Shown: positions 33,915 to 45,270, counted from the first letter of the stretch. The stretch: DNA of 64,000 bases from Cylicocyclus nassatus (GCA_958299035.1 CATQJL010000223.1:75223600-75287599); one strand, 5' to 3'. Notes: generated by a model not told the origin, from the letters alone. Numbers and translations are program-made.

Positions 33915-34355
33915 TCATTCCGGCTGTTCATACTTGGGTTTCTCGCATATCCAGAATGCCTCGAGAGCTTTTCTTACAGCAGTGTTGTACTCGTATGCGA
34001 GTATAGTACATCTGACTTTGAAGTCATTACCATCGTGACATTCAACCCTATGTTTACCAAGAGGAGTGGTAAGACTTCCCTTCTTCTTGCTGGCAAGATG
34101 TTCTTTTACCCTTACACCCAACGGTCTCCCAGTCTCTCCGATATAGGTGGCGCTGCATTCAATGCATTTGATCTCATAAATTACACCAGCTTTACCGCAG
34201 TCGCCAACTTTACCGGATGGACAAACTACGCAGCCTTGGACTCTGCAATAGTTGTCATATAGTCTATTACGTACTAGCCGCTTCCTGATGTTGTCACTTG
34301 GAATGATAATAATGACATCGTCCTTCAAATTCGCGCGGTTAATGCAACGTCGCAC
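33915..34355 (-). pseudogene. GIY-YIG endonuclease domain, family B PLE
   Basis: The frame shows a linker ending KRLVRNRLYDNYCRVQGC, then VICP-like CxxC (CVVCPSGK), then AGVIYEIKCIECSATYIGET, then GRPLGVRVKEHL and a histidine-rich PLGKHR. The GVIY and YIG elements, the R and EH residues and the cysteine pair are intact for about 146 codons. The domain itself looks undamaged, but the element as a whole is interrupted. The C-terminal TILAYEYNTAVRKALEAFW block is present. Confidence 0.85.
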
Positions 34356-37115
34356 TGCGGCACTAGTCGCGTCGGAAACGAAAGGAAGACAAAGAGCAAC
34401 TTTTGTTGGTGCTGTTTGCTATTGATTCGAATGATTGGCTTAGCACGTCCTTTGTGGAGCGTGTAGCCATTCACCCTAGCGATTTCCAGCGCCCTTCTTT
34501 GTGATTCCTTCCGTTCTTCTTCACCTGTGCACACGTTCGCTGCTGTATGGAGCATGTTACGGATAGCTGCTCTTTTAGCAGCGGTTGGATGTGCTGAACG
34601 AGCATTTATCAAGATGTTCTTGGAACTTTCTTTACGATACCTTTTTACATTCGCGGCGCCGTTGAACAGTTTGATCTGTACGCTGAGATAAGGAAGCCAA
34701 CCATCTTTCGGTTGTTGTCGCGTAAACTTTGTGTGCTGTGACTGTTGATTGAGCAATCGAAAACACTCATCCATTCCGGATTGTGTTGATGTTATGATGC
34801 AACAGTCGTTGTAACCATACCTTCGATAGTCAAGAGACAAGGGCTAGAAAGTGATAGTTGTTTGAGTTCCTGCCCCCTAAAAAAAGTGAAGGTTGTTTCA
34901 GAAAAATAGACGAAAATTTAGAGATACAAATTAAATTAGAAAACTTAGAAAATTCATATAAAGCAGAGGTTAGCACATCACCAAATCTGAAACCTTAACT
35001 TGGTGCCTTCCTACGCAGAGTTTCGTCTCCAGGATTGCCGGTAAAAGTGGGTGGCAACAACAACAAAGTTCTTTTCCAGTCAAAAAAAGCGCTGTTTAGC
35101 TGTGGCGTTAGTTGGGAGACCGAAAGAAGAATTGTCAACAACTGAATTGAACATGTTAAACATGTCCGTAAAGTTGTGTTGCACATCGACGCCAATCTGA
35201 TTTTTGATGCGTCCTTTAAATTTTCACCCCCGCATAGTCGTTTCGTACGCTGCGACGTTGTCTAGATTCTTCCGCTCATCATTCTGAGCAAGTATCGTCC
35301 AAGCTGGAAAAATCCGCCGCAAAAGCACAGAAAGAGAACAAGGTAAAGAAAAACGCACTTTTTTTTTGTATTTTTCACAAAAAAACCGGTATAAGCAAAG
35401 AAGTAAGCTCGGCGACGTTGTCTACATCATAGACAGAAACAAGATCTATCGAATGCACAAAAAACCGAGTGAAAAAGTTAAACTGAAGAAAAAACAGGAG
35501 GTTTTCGAAAACGCCGTTTTTCGAGGATTTCTCGTTTAAATCCTAAAAAGAAGTTCCGCGACGTTGTCAGCGTGAAAATAGAGATCAAGAGCTTTAATAT
35601 GATATATAGATTATCGAAATTGGGCTCCGAACAACGAAGAAAAGGGTACCAGAGCCAAATGCCCCGCGCCCCGCATTTGAGGTAGCGAGGTAGCGCGCAG
35701 CGCTCGGAGACGCAGACGAGCAGCGGAGACGGACCAGAGCCGACGGGGCATTTGGCTCTGGTCGTGGATCTTCGCAGGGTCTCAATGAAACCCTGCAAAA
35801 TTATATATCGTTGTGATCCTCATGAGACGGCCAGGAGCACTGACAACGTCGCGGGTCTTGAAAATCACTCCATAACGAGATAGACCAGCATTCATATGGC
35901 GACTCTTTGCGCAAGATTTGAGCGCAGTTTTTCGTTTTTATTGAACTCTAGCGGCTTTAATGAACTTCCAACATTCAACCGCAGTTCAGAGAAAGGTTAA
36001 TTGAGAAATTTTGCCCTAGTTTTTGATTGAATTTCCAAATAAAAACCTTCTTCTCAACAAAAAAGGCCATAAAAACGCAATCCTTCGGTTTTTTTTGAGC
36101 TTCTTTTGAATGACACTGCTATATTTGCTTCATTTAAATTCATTCCTATACGGTTATGACACTAGTTATGTCATAATTTCCGGGGCTTCGCCCCGGATGA
36201 CTTCTGTACTTCTCCCCAGGTGCAGGTTGCGTTCTATCATGACGCTCAAAGTGAAGGTTACCAGAGTACATGGCTCTATGTATCGAAGGTATGGTTGTAA
36301 CGGCAGTACATAAGAGGAAGACGTGACAACACTGGTTCTTCTATTCTGCTCATAAAGCAGATCGCGAGCACTGGTGCAAGTCTCTGTCCCATTGCCAAAC
36401 CTCTCAACTGAGCATAGTATGTTCCTGACCACCTGAAGATGTTACAAGACAGACATTCTCTGATCAGGAGCATTACCGATTGTTTACTCAGTCCGAAGGT
36501 CTGGATCTTTTCACCGAAGTTGTTCAACATTTCTGAAACTGCCTGTAGAGCATCGTCATTTTGAACATTGGTGTACAACGATACCACGTCAAAAGACTCT
36601 GCTACGCAATCAGGTGACAAACTCGTATCGCGTAAGCGTTCCAGGAAATAATTCGTATTGGTTAAATGGGACGGAACTTTGTCCAGTAGCTGATTAACGA
36701 TTTTATTCAAGAACCAGGATATTCGGTCAGTTGGTCCTCCCACACAACTTATGATCGGTCTGATTTTCAACTGTTCGGCGGTTAAAAAGCGCGCGTCATC
36801 AGTAGCGGCTAGCTTATGGGTCTTCACTAGACTATAAAAGACTGGACATTGTGGTGTTTCCAATCTAAGTCTGCTGAGAAAGCTCTCGGGAAGACCTGCT
36901 GTTCTTCCTACATCCAACCAAACATGATTTAGTCGCTTGTATTGTGCTTGAAACTCTTTTTCAGTAACGCGGCGATAAGTTTCGTATCGCTTAGGTGGAG
37001 CTTTGAGATTTGATAAATGATAAATGAATATGATAAATGCTCGTTCAGCACATCCAACCGCTGCTAAAAGAGCAGCTATCCGTAACATGCTCCATACAGC
37101 AGCGAACGTGTGCAC
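34325..37115 (-). pseudogene. Reverse transcriptase of family B PLE, split by an insertion
   Basis: The N-terminal part (37115-36302) contains RLNHVWLDVGRTAGLP, RPIISCVGGPTDRISW, ESFDVVSLYTNV (palm motif A) and LAMGQRLAPVLAICFM. It reaches the catalytic MYCRY at 36302, where the 34816-36293 element enters. The frame resumes at 34815 with the reading YNDCCIITSTQSGMDECFRL, so the join falls in the YIDD motif, which reads YNDC. The thumb (AAKRAAIRNMLHTAANVC) follows. A first-aspartate change and the insertion make the enzyme non-functional. Confidence 0.85.
34816..36293. mobile_element. 1.48-kb TIR element with 8-bp TSD in a PLE RT
   Basis: The ends cataccttcgata and tatcgaaggtatg are exact inverses. 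The duplication gttgtaac lies at 34808-34815 and 36294-36301. The PLE frame closes when the insert and one repeat are removed. The interior has cgacgttgtc motifs repeated in both orientations (about 35250, 35410, 35555, 35840) and a GC-rich hairpin (ccagagcc...ggctctgg, about 35650-35762). No transposase frame is present. The 8-bp duplication suggests hAT mobilisation. A second copy is at 43199-44437. Confidence 0.85.
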
Positions 37116-37287
37116 AGGTGAAGAAGAACGGAAGGAATCACAAAGAAGGGCGCTGGAAATCGCTAGGGTGAATGGCTACACGCTCCACAAAGGACGTGCT
37201 AAGCCAATCATTCGAATCAATAGCAAACAGCATTAACAAAAAGTTGCTCTTTGTCTTCCTTTCGTTTCCGACGCGACTAGTGCCGCA

Positions 37288-38663
37288 GTGCGACGTTGCA
37301 TTAACCGCGCGAATTTGAAGGACGATGTCATTTTAATTGACATTCCAAGTGACAACATCAGGAAGCGGCTAGTACGTAATAGACTATATGACAACTACTG
37401 CAGAGTCCAAGGCTGCGTAGTTTGTCCATCCGGTAAAGTTGGCGACTGCGGTAAAGCTGGTGTAATTTATGAGATCAAATGCATTGAATGCAGCGCCACC
37501 TATATCGGAGAGACTGGGAGACCGTTGGGTGTAAGGGTAAAAGAACATCTTGCCAGCAAGAAGAAGGGAAGTCTTACCACTCCTCTTGGTAAACATAGGG
37601 TTAAATGTCACGATGGTAATGACTTCAAAGTCAGATGTACAGGGTACGGCAAAAGTCTGGGAGCCTAACTTTGCAGTACTGCAATTACAAAGATACTGAT
37701 GTTTTTGATTTCAATTATATGCTACATGATGCTGCGGTCATCCTCTACAGAATACACTCTATTTGGCTGGAAGTGGCTGCCATATGTTTTTGTAAGAATG
37801 GAAATTACCAAACTAATACTTTTGCAAAGCGAAAAAACCAGAATTTTTGGTATCTACAATTTTTGCTGTGACTAGAGATGCTGTTAATATTTTACAAAAC
37901 TTCGCTACATACAACATAGAAGAGGCTTTGTGCTATTGTATCCTAGTTTTGCTTTTGTCAGGAGGTGTTCTTGCATGAACGGAAAATAGAAGTTTGCGAA
38001 TGTTACCTTCGTGCCAATGGAAATCCGCCTTCAGAACAAATTTAAAAAGCTATAGAATGCTCAACAGGCACTGGAACTAAGGCTGTATTTATTGCATACA
38101 TCTTTTAAATTAGAATCTATTAAAATTTGGCCATGGGAACACTTTTTATACTTTTTAAACTACATTTTTAAGTTTTTATTCGCGCTATTGTAGCCAAAAT
38201 TCCGGTATGAGACGTACACGTGCTTCTAATTAAAAATCCAATATTTTTATTCCTAAGCAATGCAAAAAATTCTTTTGGAAGTATTTTGTAGACAAAAGTT
38301 TGCTCTATCACGCTGCCCATTTACCAAGTTAAAAGAAGCAGTTATTGAGAAGGCGTGAAGCGAATTCCTTACGACTACCTGCGTGCCATGACAGGTGGAT
38401 TTGCCAAGATTTTGTAGGGCTGCGTGGAAGCCAAAAGGGGCAATTTTGCAATTCAAGAATTGGGCTGTATCTGCAATGGTTCGAATTATGTGTAAGCCAA
38501 ATTTTCCGTTTCTAGGTACTTCCCTTCTCGTTTTGTACGAAAAAGTACTAGGCTCCCAGACTTTTGCCGCACCCTGTACTATACTCGCATACGAGTACGA
38601 CACTGCTGTAAGAAAAGCTCTCGAGGCATTCTGGATTTATGCGAGAAACCCAAGTACGAACAG
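37288..38663 (+). pseudogene. GIY-YIG endonuclease, family B partner, split by a MITE
   Basis: The frame from 37288 gives RKRLVRNRLYDNYC, GVIYEIKCIECSATYIGETG and PLGKHRVKCHDGNDFKVRC up to 37639. The MITE follows, and the frame resumes at 38577 as TILAYEYDTAVRKALEAFW. The minus-strand copy shows the uninterrupted site (cagatgtactatactcgc). Apart from the insert, the domain is well preserved. Confidence 0.85.
37640..38576. mobile_element. TA MITE, CAGGGTACGGCAAAAGTCTG ends
   Basis: The 937-bp element lies between TA dinucleotides (37638-37639 and 38577-38578). The ends are cagggtacggcaaaagtctg and its imperfect inverse (cagacttttgccgcaccctg). The sister PLE gives the empty site with a single TA. 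No transposase was recognised inside. Tc1/mariner-type. Confidence 0.9.
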
Positions 38664-39329
38664 CCGGAATGAGTGTATGTTGATTACGAATGATTTTATG
38701 CCTTTTGTGACGTTATGCGAGTTGAAGGCCACTAGTGATTAGTCCAAATATGGTATACAAGTATTCCATTATTATACTAGTGGCATCGAAGGACGGCCGC
38801 CCTAACATCCGCGCGCCGACGGTGGAGGAGGTCAGTTCGTCTTTCACGTTTGGGATTTTTTCTTGTGATATTCTGGGGCAAATCGAGGCTGGTCAGGGCT
38901 GGTGGAGGATTTTGGTGGGTTAGACACATAATCGTAAATCTCCTACCACTTTAGGCCTCTGAAGAAGACGACTTGTTCGAAACGTTAGGCCGCCACTAAT
39001 AAAATCTACTAACCTCGGTCGGCTTACTCACCTACTAACACACATTATACTAAATACTTTCATTTATTAGTCTCCTTAACTGTCCTTTTCTGTGTTTTCA
39101 TCGAACTTCGCATTTATATCTGCACTGTTTCTTGCACTTCGAAATACGGTGAATGAGTTTTACCGTAAATATAATGACGAATATAATGGTATAAATTTCA
39201 TCTCAAAAGGCCACGGACACTAAGTATTGTTTCCTTGTAAGCTGAGAGTGTAACTCTTGCAGACGATACGTGAGACGATGATAACGGTGAAAAACTGTAG
39301 GTAACTATTTAGTTCGTCTTAGATTTCAG

Positions 39330-39402
39330 GTAATGGGTGGTGAACGAGCAAGAAGAGGTGAACTTCCATGGGCGGTACTGCTTTCCTTCGGATATCCCAA
39401 TG
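39330..39402 (+). CDS. Trypsin-like serine protease exon (partial)
   Basis: Between the acceptor cttagatttcag and the donor gtatgt, a 73-nt open exon reads VMGGERARRGELPWAVLL, then SFGYPN. This matches the start of a mature S1-family protease: the activation-site V(M/V)GG, and PWAV, which precedes the first beta strand. The usual following exon, with CGGxLIS and the TAAHC histidine motif, was not found before the mariner-like element at 39558 or beyond it. Neither was a signal-peptide exon. It may be a lone relic, or part of a gene with very long introns extending past the neighbouring transposons. Confidence 0.65.
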
Positions 39403-39557
39403 GTATGTTTGTGAAATTGAACTTAGCTCAAGGGACGCGTTCTTCTTGAATTTAGACGGGTCAAGGTATCATTTGATAAAAACCTCTACAGAATGATAGT
39501 TTTGCTTTCTCAGCAACAGTTCAACTCCATCTCAATTTCAAAGCCAAAAACTAAATA

Positions 39558-40728
39558 TCAAGTTGGCACATAAGTTTTGCAACTTTTTCCATAACTTTCT
39601 TTTTACCAAATGTAGGCCTTCGCAAATTGTTTGATTTATGACAACGTAGTAAAAAAATTTTAAGCATTTTACGAAAACCCTTGAAAATCGAGGTTTTACG
39701 GTTTTTTTTGGCAAACATGAAGCCGTACAAAACCTGAATCAAACATATCATAAAAGAATCATAGGCAGCATGTGGCTAGAAGTTAACACATTAGAGTTAG
39801 TAAAAAAAAGAATTCATAGACAAATTAACAAGGGAAGCGTGTTTAGTCGAAATGGCCTATCCAGATGAGACCCGTACTGCTTTGAAGAGTATTGCACGAT
39901 GATTCCAAATCTGTCTTTCAACTTTGCCAAGCGCCTCTGGACGCCGAGTTATGGGCGTTTTTCAGGTCAAAAAATTGAACGCAAAACTGGAACAAAATTG
40001 CCCCAATTTGCTCAAAGGGTCCAGTGTCAAGTATCAGAGCTGTTTATGCAATGGATTTGTTTTGTTTAATATGCTATCACTTAACATTGCATTATCTGAG
40101 CGCGGTAAAGATTGTAACAATCAATTTTACCTAAATTCTGGATTCATTTTTTATTCCGAAGAACGGTCATAACTCGGCGTCCAGGGGCGTTCGTTTGGCA
40201 GATTTGGAAGGCAGATTTGAAATCATCGTTTGAAGCTCTTCAAAGCAGTATTGGTCTCATCTGGAAAGGCCATTTTGACTACACACGCTTCCCTCGTAAG
40301 ATGTGGCACTTTTGAGAAGTAGAGCAAGTCAAATGCTTCACGTTTTGAAGGCACTTTGTCAAAAACTAAGCTGCGAAACCTCAGAATTCGTCAAAACTTT
40401 GCACAATAGGGTAATGTAAATACGAATATCATGTTCATTTGTGCTAAGATAACATTCATTTTTTTGGCTTTTCGAAATAGGCTTTTCCATGCGAAACGGG
40501 TCTCATTTTTGTAACAGCGTGTCGAATAACCCCTTGGGCCAAATTTCGGCGAAATCTGACGCATAACGTAACCCATAGTAAACCTTGCATAAAATAAGAT
40601 GGCAAAATTTGGCAAAAATTACGCATTTGCAGTTACATCATGATCCTTATATTTCCAGAAAATGAATGCGCTACGTTCAAAAAGACAAAAGTTTTAGAAA
40701 AAGCTGCATTACTTATGTGCCAATCTAA
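39558..40728. mobile_element. Mariner-like element with nested palindromic element
   Basis: TA flanks it (39556-39557 and 40729-40730). The left end reads tcaagttggcacataagttt and the right end is the reverse complement of ttagattggcacataagtaa. This terminus resembles mariner TTAGGTTGGCAAATAAGT-type ends. No transposase remains. A palindromic insert occupies 39826-40299. Confidence 0.8.
39826..40299. mobile_element. Palindromic element, AAGGGAAGCGTGT ends
   Basis: The left arm (ttaacaagggaagcgtgttt, then gccgagttatgggcg) is mirrored on the right (cataactcggcgtcc, acacacgcttccctcgtaa). Arms are about 140 bp. A second copy is nested in another mariner at about 54053-54530, so the family tends to be found inside this kind of element. 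Confidence 0.75.
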
Positions 40729-41374
40729 TAGATCCAACCGCCAAGAAGACAGAGAATAGATCGTAACTTCCAAAAAAATTCTAGAGGATTCCTAACTTGC
40801 TCACAGTACACTATCCATATCAAATATTCAGATATACTCTTGCTGTATGTTTTTGAAAAGAGATTAAATCGAATTCTTATGTTTTTGCTAGAATGGTGCT
40901 GTTTTCCCACATCACAAGTTGTATAATACAGACGAGTTAACTACAAGTTTGAATTTTCAGCTCTCTACAAGCATAAGTTTTCCAAAAAACTTTTTTTAGT
41001 ATGGAGCAAGTGACGCTAACTACGATGTTTCGATTAAAGCTCCAAAGCGCTGAAAATTCATTAGCAAGTAGAAATTTATAGAGACTTTTTTGGACAAAGT
41101 TACAATTTCTTCGCTATCTTTCAAGGAATTGGCTCTTTTCAGCTTTTGGTCTCAAAATTGAGATGGTTTTGAACTGGTGCGACAACAAAAATGCCATCCT
41201 GCAGGGCCTTGATTTGCTCTATGAAATGCTGCCTCAAAAGCTCTCTAGTATTAAGAGTTCATGACTTGACGCGATTGAAATTTAAAATGGACGGAACTTA
41301 TGAGAACGTGATAATTTCAGAATTTCATGTTCTGTTAAAAAATATGGTATATATGCCAGTTTCAGTAGGTCCCA
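40729..41374. other. Unassigned non-coding stretch
   Basis: No gene was recognised. A frame at 41191-41412 runs into the PLE terminal repeat and is not supported. Confidence 0.45.
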
Positions 41375-41560
41375 AGATTGTTATCTGTTTATTAGTACAA
41401 TCAAGCCAGTAAACAGGTCAGTGTTTCGAGAAAGTCGCCATTGTTTCTGGAAAGTAAGTCACTGAATTGGACGTTCCGAGGGTAAGTATATCCTTGGTGA
41501 TATACTATAAGCGGCTGTCAGCCACCCTGATACTTAGTGTCAAGCCACTATATACTAAAT

Positions 41561-41912
41561 TTATGATAAAATAAGGTTTCTTTTTAAAGTCAGACTCAGA
41601 TCCGCACATTGATAAGAATGGGGCGAGTTCACTACTGATAGCCATCTTTTCCTCCGTTCGCTCAGTTTAGGACACTTGAACGTAACCCAGCAAGCCTCTA
41701 TGGTTTTCCTTGCTGCAGTGTCGGTTTCTCGAAAGAAGAGCAAACGAGTTTGATTTGAAACTCGATATTTTGATGGAAACTTTAGCGTTATCGGAAACTT
41801 TAGCGTTACCCTTATAACGCAGATTGTGTGAGTGTGTTTTTCGGCAGAAGGTAAGCGTTTGCTTGTGCAGATTGGATAGCCTGCTTGTTTGATGCGGATT
41901 CCAAAGCGTCAC
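41561..41912 (-). pseudogene. C-terminal part of a PLE GIY-YIG endonuclease, family C
   Basis: The minus-strand pieces ETDTAARKTIEACWVTF and PKLSERRKRW align with the block TAVRKALEAFW...PK that ends the family B nuclease. The upstream frame at 41912-41667 is shifted and the catalytic GIY...YIG part is not readable. Pseudogene. Confidence 0.55.
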
Positions 41913-42059
41913 TAGACAACACTTTTTCGGCGTTCGTAGCGTATCTCTAATGATTTAATATTCATTCGAATTGGGTGTACGGAAAAGAAATATGAAAGTA
42001 TATTTTTATTACTTGATTTTCTATAGTAGCAGCGTGTTCTTTGCAAAGTAGATCTACAT

Positions 42060-42590
42060 TGGAAAACAGTAAACAATCTGCTTAAGCGTTTTCCTTATGA
42101 AGTTGAAATCAGCTGAATGAGTATTGTGTAGTCAAGACATAGATCCATCTCCGCTTGTGTTGGACAAATTATAAAGATATTGTCGATATTTGTAGTAAAA
42201 CTAAGTTTGAGCTGAGAAGTTGAGAAGGTTAAGAAGGTTCTATCTTCAAAATAAATGCTATTGCTGAAAGAGGTGCCAAAAGCTGTCTTATTGCGAGTCC
42301 CCTATTTCGCTTATAATGTCCTGACCATTTGGAAACATTTCAAACACTCTCTCAATAATGTCATGAATAGCTGTGTGTTGAAGTTATAGAAGTTGATACT
42401 GTTACCCTAGTCAGACAATAATTCGAAAAGCTTGTAAGGCATCAAAGTTCGAGGAATTTGTATATAGGGAAGTGGCATCAAAAGATACTATGGCGTCATT
42501 TCCGCTGATTCGAGCATTCTTCAAAACTCAAGCAGAGCCATATTGTAGTAACTGTATTGAAATTAGATTATATACCATGTTATTCTGTGT
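42060..42590 (-). pseudogene. Reverse transcriptase fragment of family C PLE
   Basis: On the minus strand, DAIVSFDATSLYTN (palm motif A) is followed, after frameshifts, by LAIRQLLAPLSAIAFILKIE, the counterpart of LAMGQRLAPVLAIxFMSRIE. NIFIICPTQAEMDLC follows, the region just after the YIDD motif. Several stops separate them. Fingers and most of the N-terminal part were not identified. Confidence 0.65.
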
Positions 42591-42599
42591 GTGGGGCCA

Positions 42600-43190
42600 T
42601 GTTGTCCTTATGTGGATTTGATGACCCAGGGTTGAACAAGAGGTCAGACGCAAGTCTTTCAAACATGCCAGGGGTGGAGTATTCGGCTTTGACGCAGGCC
42701 TCCTTGTTAGCCACATCGAAGGATCGGACCAACGTAGATCAGACACTCTTGGGCTTTCCTTTAATCTGGGCTAGATTTTGGGTAACGCTGCCGTTAAAGG
42801 CACCTCCAACCTATGTTGAGTGTTTTAAGCTTTTGGTAGCACATGATAGTAGCCCCCTATCAACCCAATGCCTAAGTCGCGAAGCAAAGTGTCAATTTGG
42901 AAGCAAGAAAATTGCTTCGAAAAAATGTAAATGCACGAAGACCCCCTCCCCCCCCCCCCCCCACCGCCCCCCTCATCCATGACCGTCCACCCGGCGCGCC
43001 CACATCGCCGTTCCGGAAAGCCGGCCTGCGGATTCTTCGAAACGGGATTGTTGAGGTTTTCGCGCATTCTCAAATTCATATTTGGAATCATGGACATGAG
43101 AACGCCCCGGAACGATCAAAACATGGAAGTCAAGAAGCTTGTTTTTAAGGGGGTCAGGCACAAGGCTAACAAACTTATGCAGCTTGACCT
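42600..43190. other. Unassigned DNA with a C-rich tract
   Basis: Several overlapping frames in both directions (42528-43197) lack known motifs. A C-rich run at about 42946-42970 produces proline/glycine-rich artefact frames. Possibly a worn part of the PLE. Confidence 0.45.
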
Positions 43191-43198
43191 TCGATAGT

Positions 43199-44437
43199 CT
43201 AGAGACAGGGCGTCAAAAGTGAAGGTTTTTTGAACATCTGATGCCATAAATAGTAAAGGCTGTTTAAAGATGATCAGAGAAGAGAAAATGACATAAACAG
43301 ATATAAAAAGCAAAATAAACTACTGAAAACCGGATAAAAACGCTGCAATGGGGCTTGAAATCTTTTTTCGCTTCAGGACCAGCAATTCGCAACACTTGGT
43401 TTTGGTTTCTGATGCGTCCTTTCAATTTTTACCCACTCATTGAGGTTCCTGTTTTCTGGGACGTTGTCTGGATCGCTGCGCTTATTGTTCTGAGCAACAA
43501 TCGCCCAAGCTGGAAAAAAATCGATGCGAAAGCACTGAAACAGAACAAGGTAAAGAAAAACGCACTTTTTACGTTTTTTCGCAAAAAATTCCACAATGAT
43601 CGAAGAGATAAAGGCTGGGCGGTTGTCTGCATTATGAACAGAAGCAAGATCTATAGAATGCACGAAAAAACTGCGTGATAATAGTTAATTAGGAGAAAAA
43701 CAAGAGATTTTCGAAAACAGGATTTTTGCCTGATTTCTCGTTCAAATCAAAAAATGTGGTTTTAAGAAGTTGTCAACACAAAAGTGGAGATCAAGTTCTT
43801 TGATATGATGTATAGCGTGCTGAAATTGGGTTTAGGGTAACGAGGTAGCGCGCAGCGCGCGGAGATGCAGACGAGCAGCGGAGGCAGACCAGAGCCGACG
43901 GGGCATTTGGCTCTGGTCGTAGATCTCCGCGGGCTCTCAACGAAACCCCGCAACATTATATATCATTCTGATCGCCATGACACGGCGAGGAAAACTGACA
44001 ACGTCACAAGCTTTCAAAATCACTCATTAACGAGATAGACAGCGTTTTCGTGCGCGACTCTCTGTGCAAGATTTAAGCGCAGTTTCTCGTTCTTATTTGA
44101 CTCCAATAGCTTTCCTAAACTTCTAATACTCAATTTTGTTCAAATGAGAGGTTGACTAAGAAATTTTATTCTGAATTCTGGCGAAAATCTTACAGAAACC
44201 TTTTTCAAAGGTAAAAAAGGCTATAAGAACGCAAATTCTCTGTTTCACTGAGATAAGCTAAAGGTATCATTCCCTATATTTGCTTCATTAACATACGTCC
44301 CGATATAGTCAACAAGATAATAACATCCAGGGCGAAGCCCGGATGACTTCTGTTTTTTTCCCAGTGAAGGTCGTGTCCCCTCATACTCCTTAAAGTGAAG
44401 GTTACCAGAGTACGTGGCTCTATGTATCGAGGGTATG
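43199..44437. mobile_element. Second copy of the 8-bp-TSD CATACCTTCGATA element
   Basis: The 8-bp repeat agcttgac lies at 43191-43198 and 44438-44445. The right end gtatcgagggtatg and internal blocks match the copy at 34816: the gggcatttggctctggtcgt hairpin, gttgtctggatcg, and ggttaccagagta near the right end. The left end has lost about five bases (begins cttcgatagtc). 1239 bp, with no transposase. Confidence 0.8.
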
Positions 44438-44445
44438 AGCTTGAC

Positions 44446-45060
44446 CTTTTAAGAGGTTGTTTCCGATCCATCAACTTTATCATCAAAGAAGCTTTGTAAC
44501 CCTAGTTTGATTGTTTGATTCTCTAGCACCGACCTCGAAGACTCTACAGTAGACGTTTAAGCTTACCTCGACTTTTTTCGAATTGTGGTGTTTGGTAGAG
44601 TTGAAGTACTCAAGGTGAAGAACGCGGTTTGAAATTTTGGCAGCACTTCACTTTTGAAAGCGATATAAAGTCTAATCTCTACTTTAGACTGGTGAGGAGT
44701 TTCACTTCGTTACAAATACAAGAAAGCTGACTACTTTAACCTTCGTGAACAAAATGTTTCACGTTAGAAAATCCATGTTCTGAGACGTTGGGAAGCAGTA
44801 GAAAATGTGAAGGTGATATTCTGCAGAGTTCGTAGAGGTTACTTAACATGGCAATTGCGGAAATTTTACCCCGATTCACATACAAGCTTCTTTAGTGAAC
44901 AGTATGTAGATGAAGAACTGAAACTAGTACATACTTTGTTGTTAGTGCAGCTAAACAATATCCTGTTCACGAAGTCATTCCTTCTTTGGAGATGTGATAT
45001 CCATCAATTCAACACTGCTTTTTTCTACTCAATCGTAGTATTTCCCATTTTAAACAGATG
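44446..45060. other. Unassigned stretch
   Basis: An open plus-strand frame at 44807-45061 has no recognisable motif. No RNA gene was seen. Confidence 0.4.
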
Positions 45061-45270
45061 ATTACGACAACCTCCTGGTCGGGCACGCCTGATCTGGAGC
45101 TCAACCTGTAGATGAAGAATTGAAAGCAAAGGAAACATCATCACAAGAGCTAGCATATAATGGTGTGCCTTAAGTGTCAGAGTTTGGACAAAGGCAACTT
45201 CCGCCGAAACGTCGACCTGTTAACTGGCATGATTGTACAAATAAAAGGATAACAAAGGATAACAATCATG

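Larger units (their letters stand above)
33533..37020 (-). mobile_element. Family B PLE, minus-strand copy
   Basis: Read leftward: RT from about 37010, the 8-bp-TSD element at 34816-36293, RT C-terminus and thumb (34815-34560), GIY-YIG domain (34355-33915), then a 3' terminal repeat (about 33790-33533) with gttcgaaacgttaggccgcc. The 5' end is truncated within the RT N-terminal part. The plus-strand partner at 37026-39052 repeats the thumb-to-3'-end portion in inverted order. Confidence 0.8.
37026..39052 (+). mobile_element. Family B PLE, 5'-truncated plus-strand partner
   Basis: Begins in the RT thumb (NARSAHPTAAKRAAIRNML at about 37033). It continues through the GIY-YIG domain (37288-37639, resuming 38577) to the 3' terminal repeat (about 38760-39052), mirroring the minus-strand copy. 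Only about 5 bp separate the two 5' breaks. Near-identity suggests both arrived in one event. A 937-bp TA MITE (37640-38576) splits the endonuclease part of this copy only. Confidence 0.8.
41375..45270 (-). mobile_element. Family C PLE remnant with inverted terminal repeats
   Basis: The minus-strand 3' end at about 41375-41440 (gaaacactgacctgtttact, then attgtactaataaacag) matches a plus-strand block at 45215-45270 (cgaaacgtcgacctgttaac, attgtacaaataaaagg). The pieces between are the GIY-YIG tail (41561-41912), RT (about 42060-42590), unassigned and C-rich DNA (42600-43190) and a TIR element (43199-44437). The terminal repeats face opposite directions, as in the junctions at 30078 and 37020. 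That all parts belong to one insertion is an inference. Confidence 0.55.

Noticed and set aside
33533..39052. Inverted PLE pair as a pure assembly error
   Set aside because: The two arms carry different private insertions (34816-36293 in one, 37640-38576 in the other), so they are distinct DNA; long-read confirmation is still worthwhile.
39230..39290. Small exon upstream of the protease exon (after ctcttgcag)
   Set aside because: None of its frames joins in phase to the exon at 39330 without a stop.
42825..43197. Gly/Pro-rich frames on both strands
   Set aside because: They mirror each other across a C-run and have no independent coding support.
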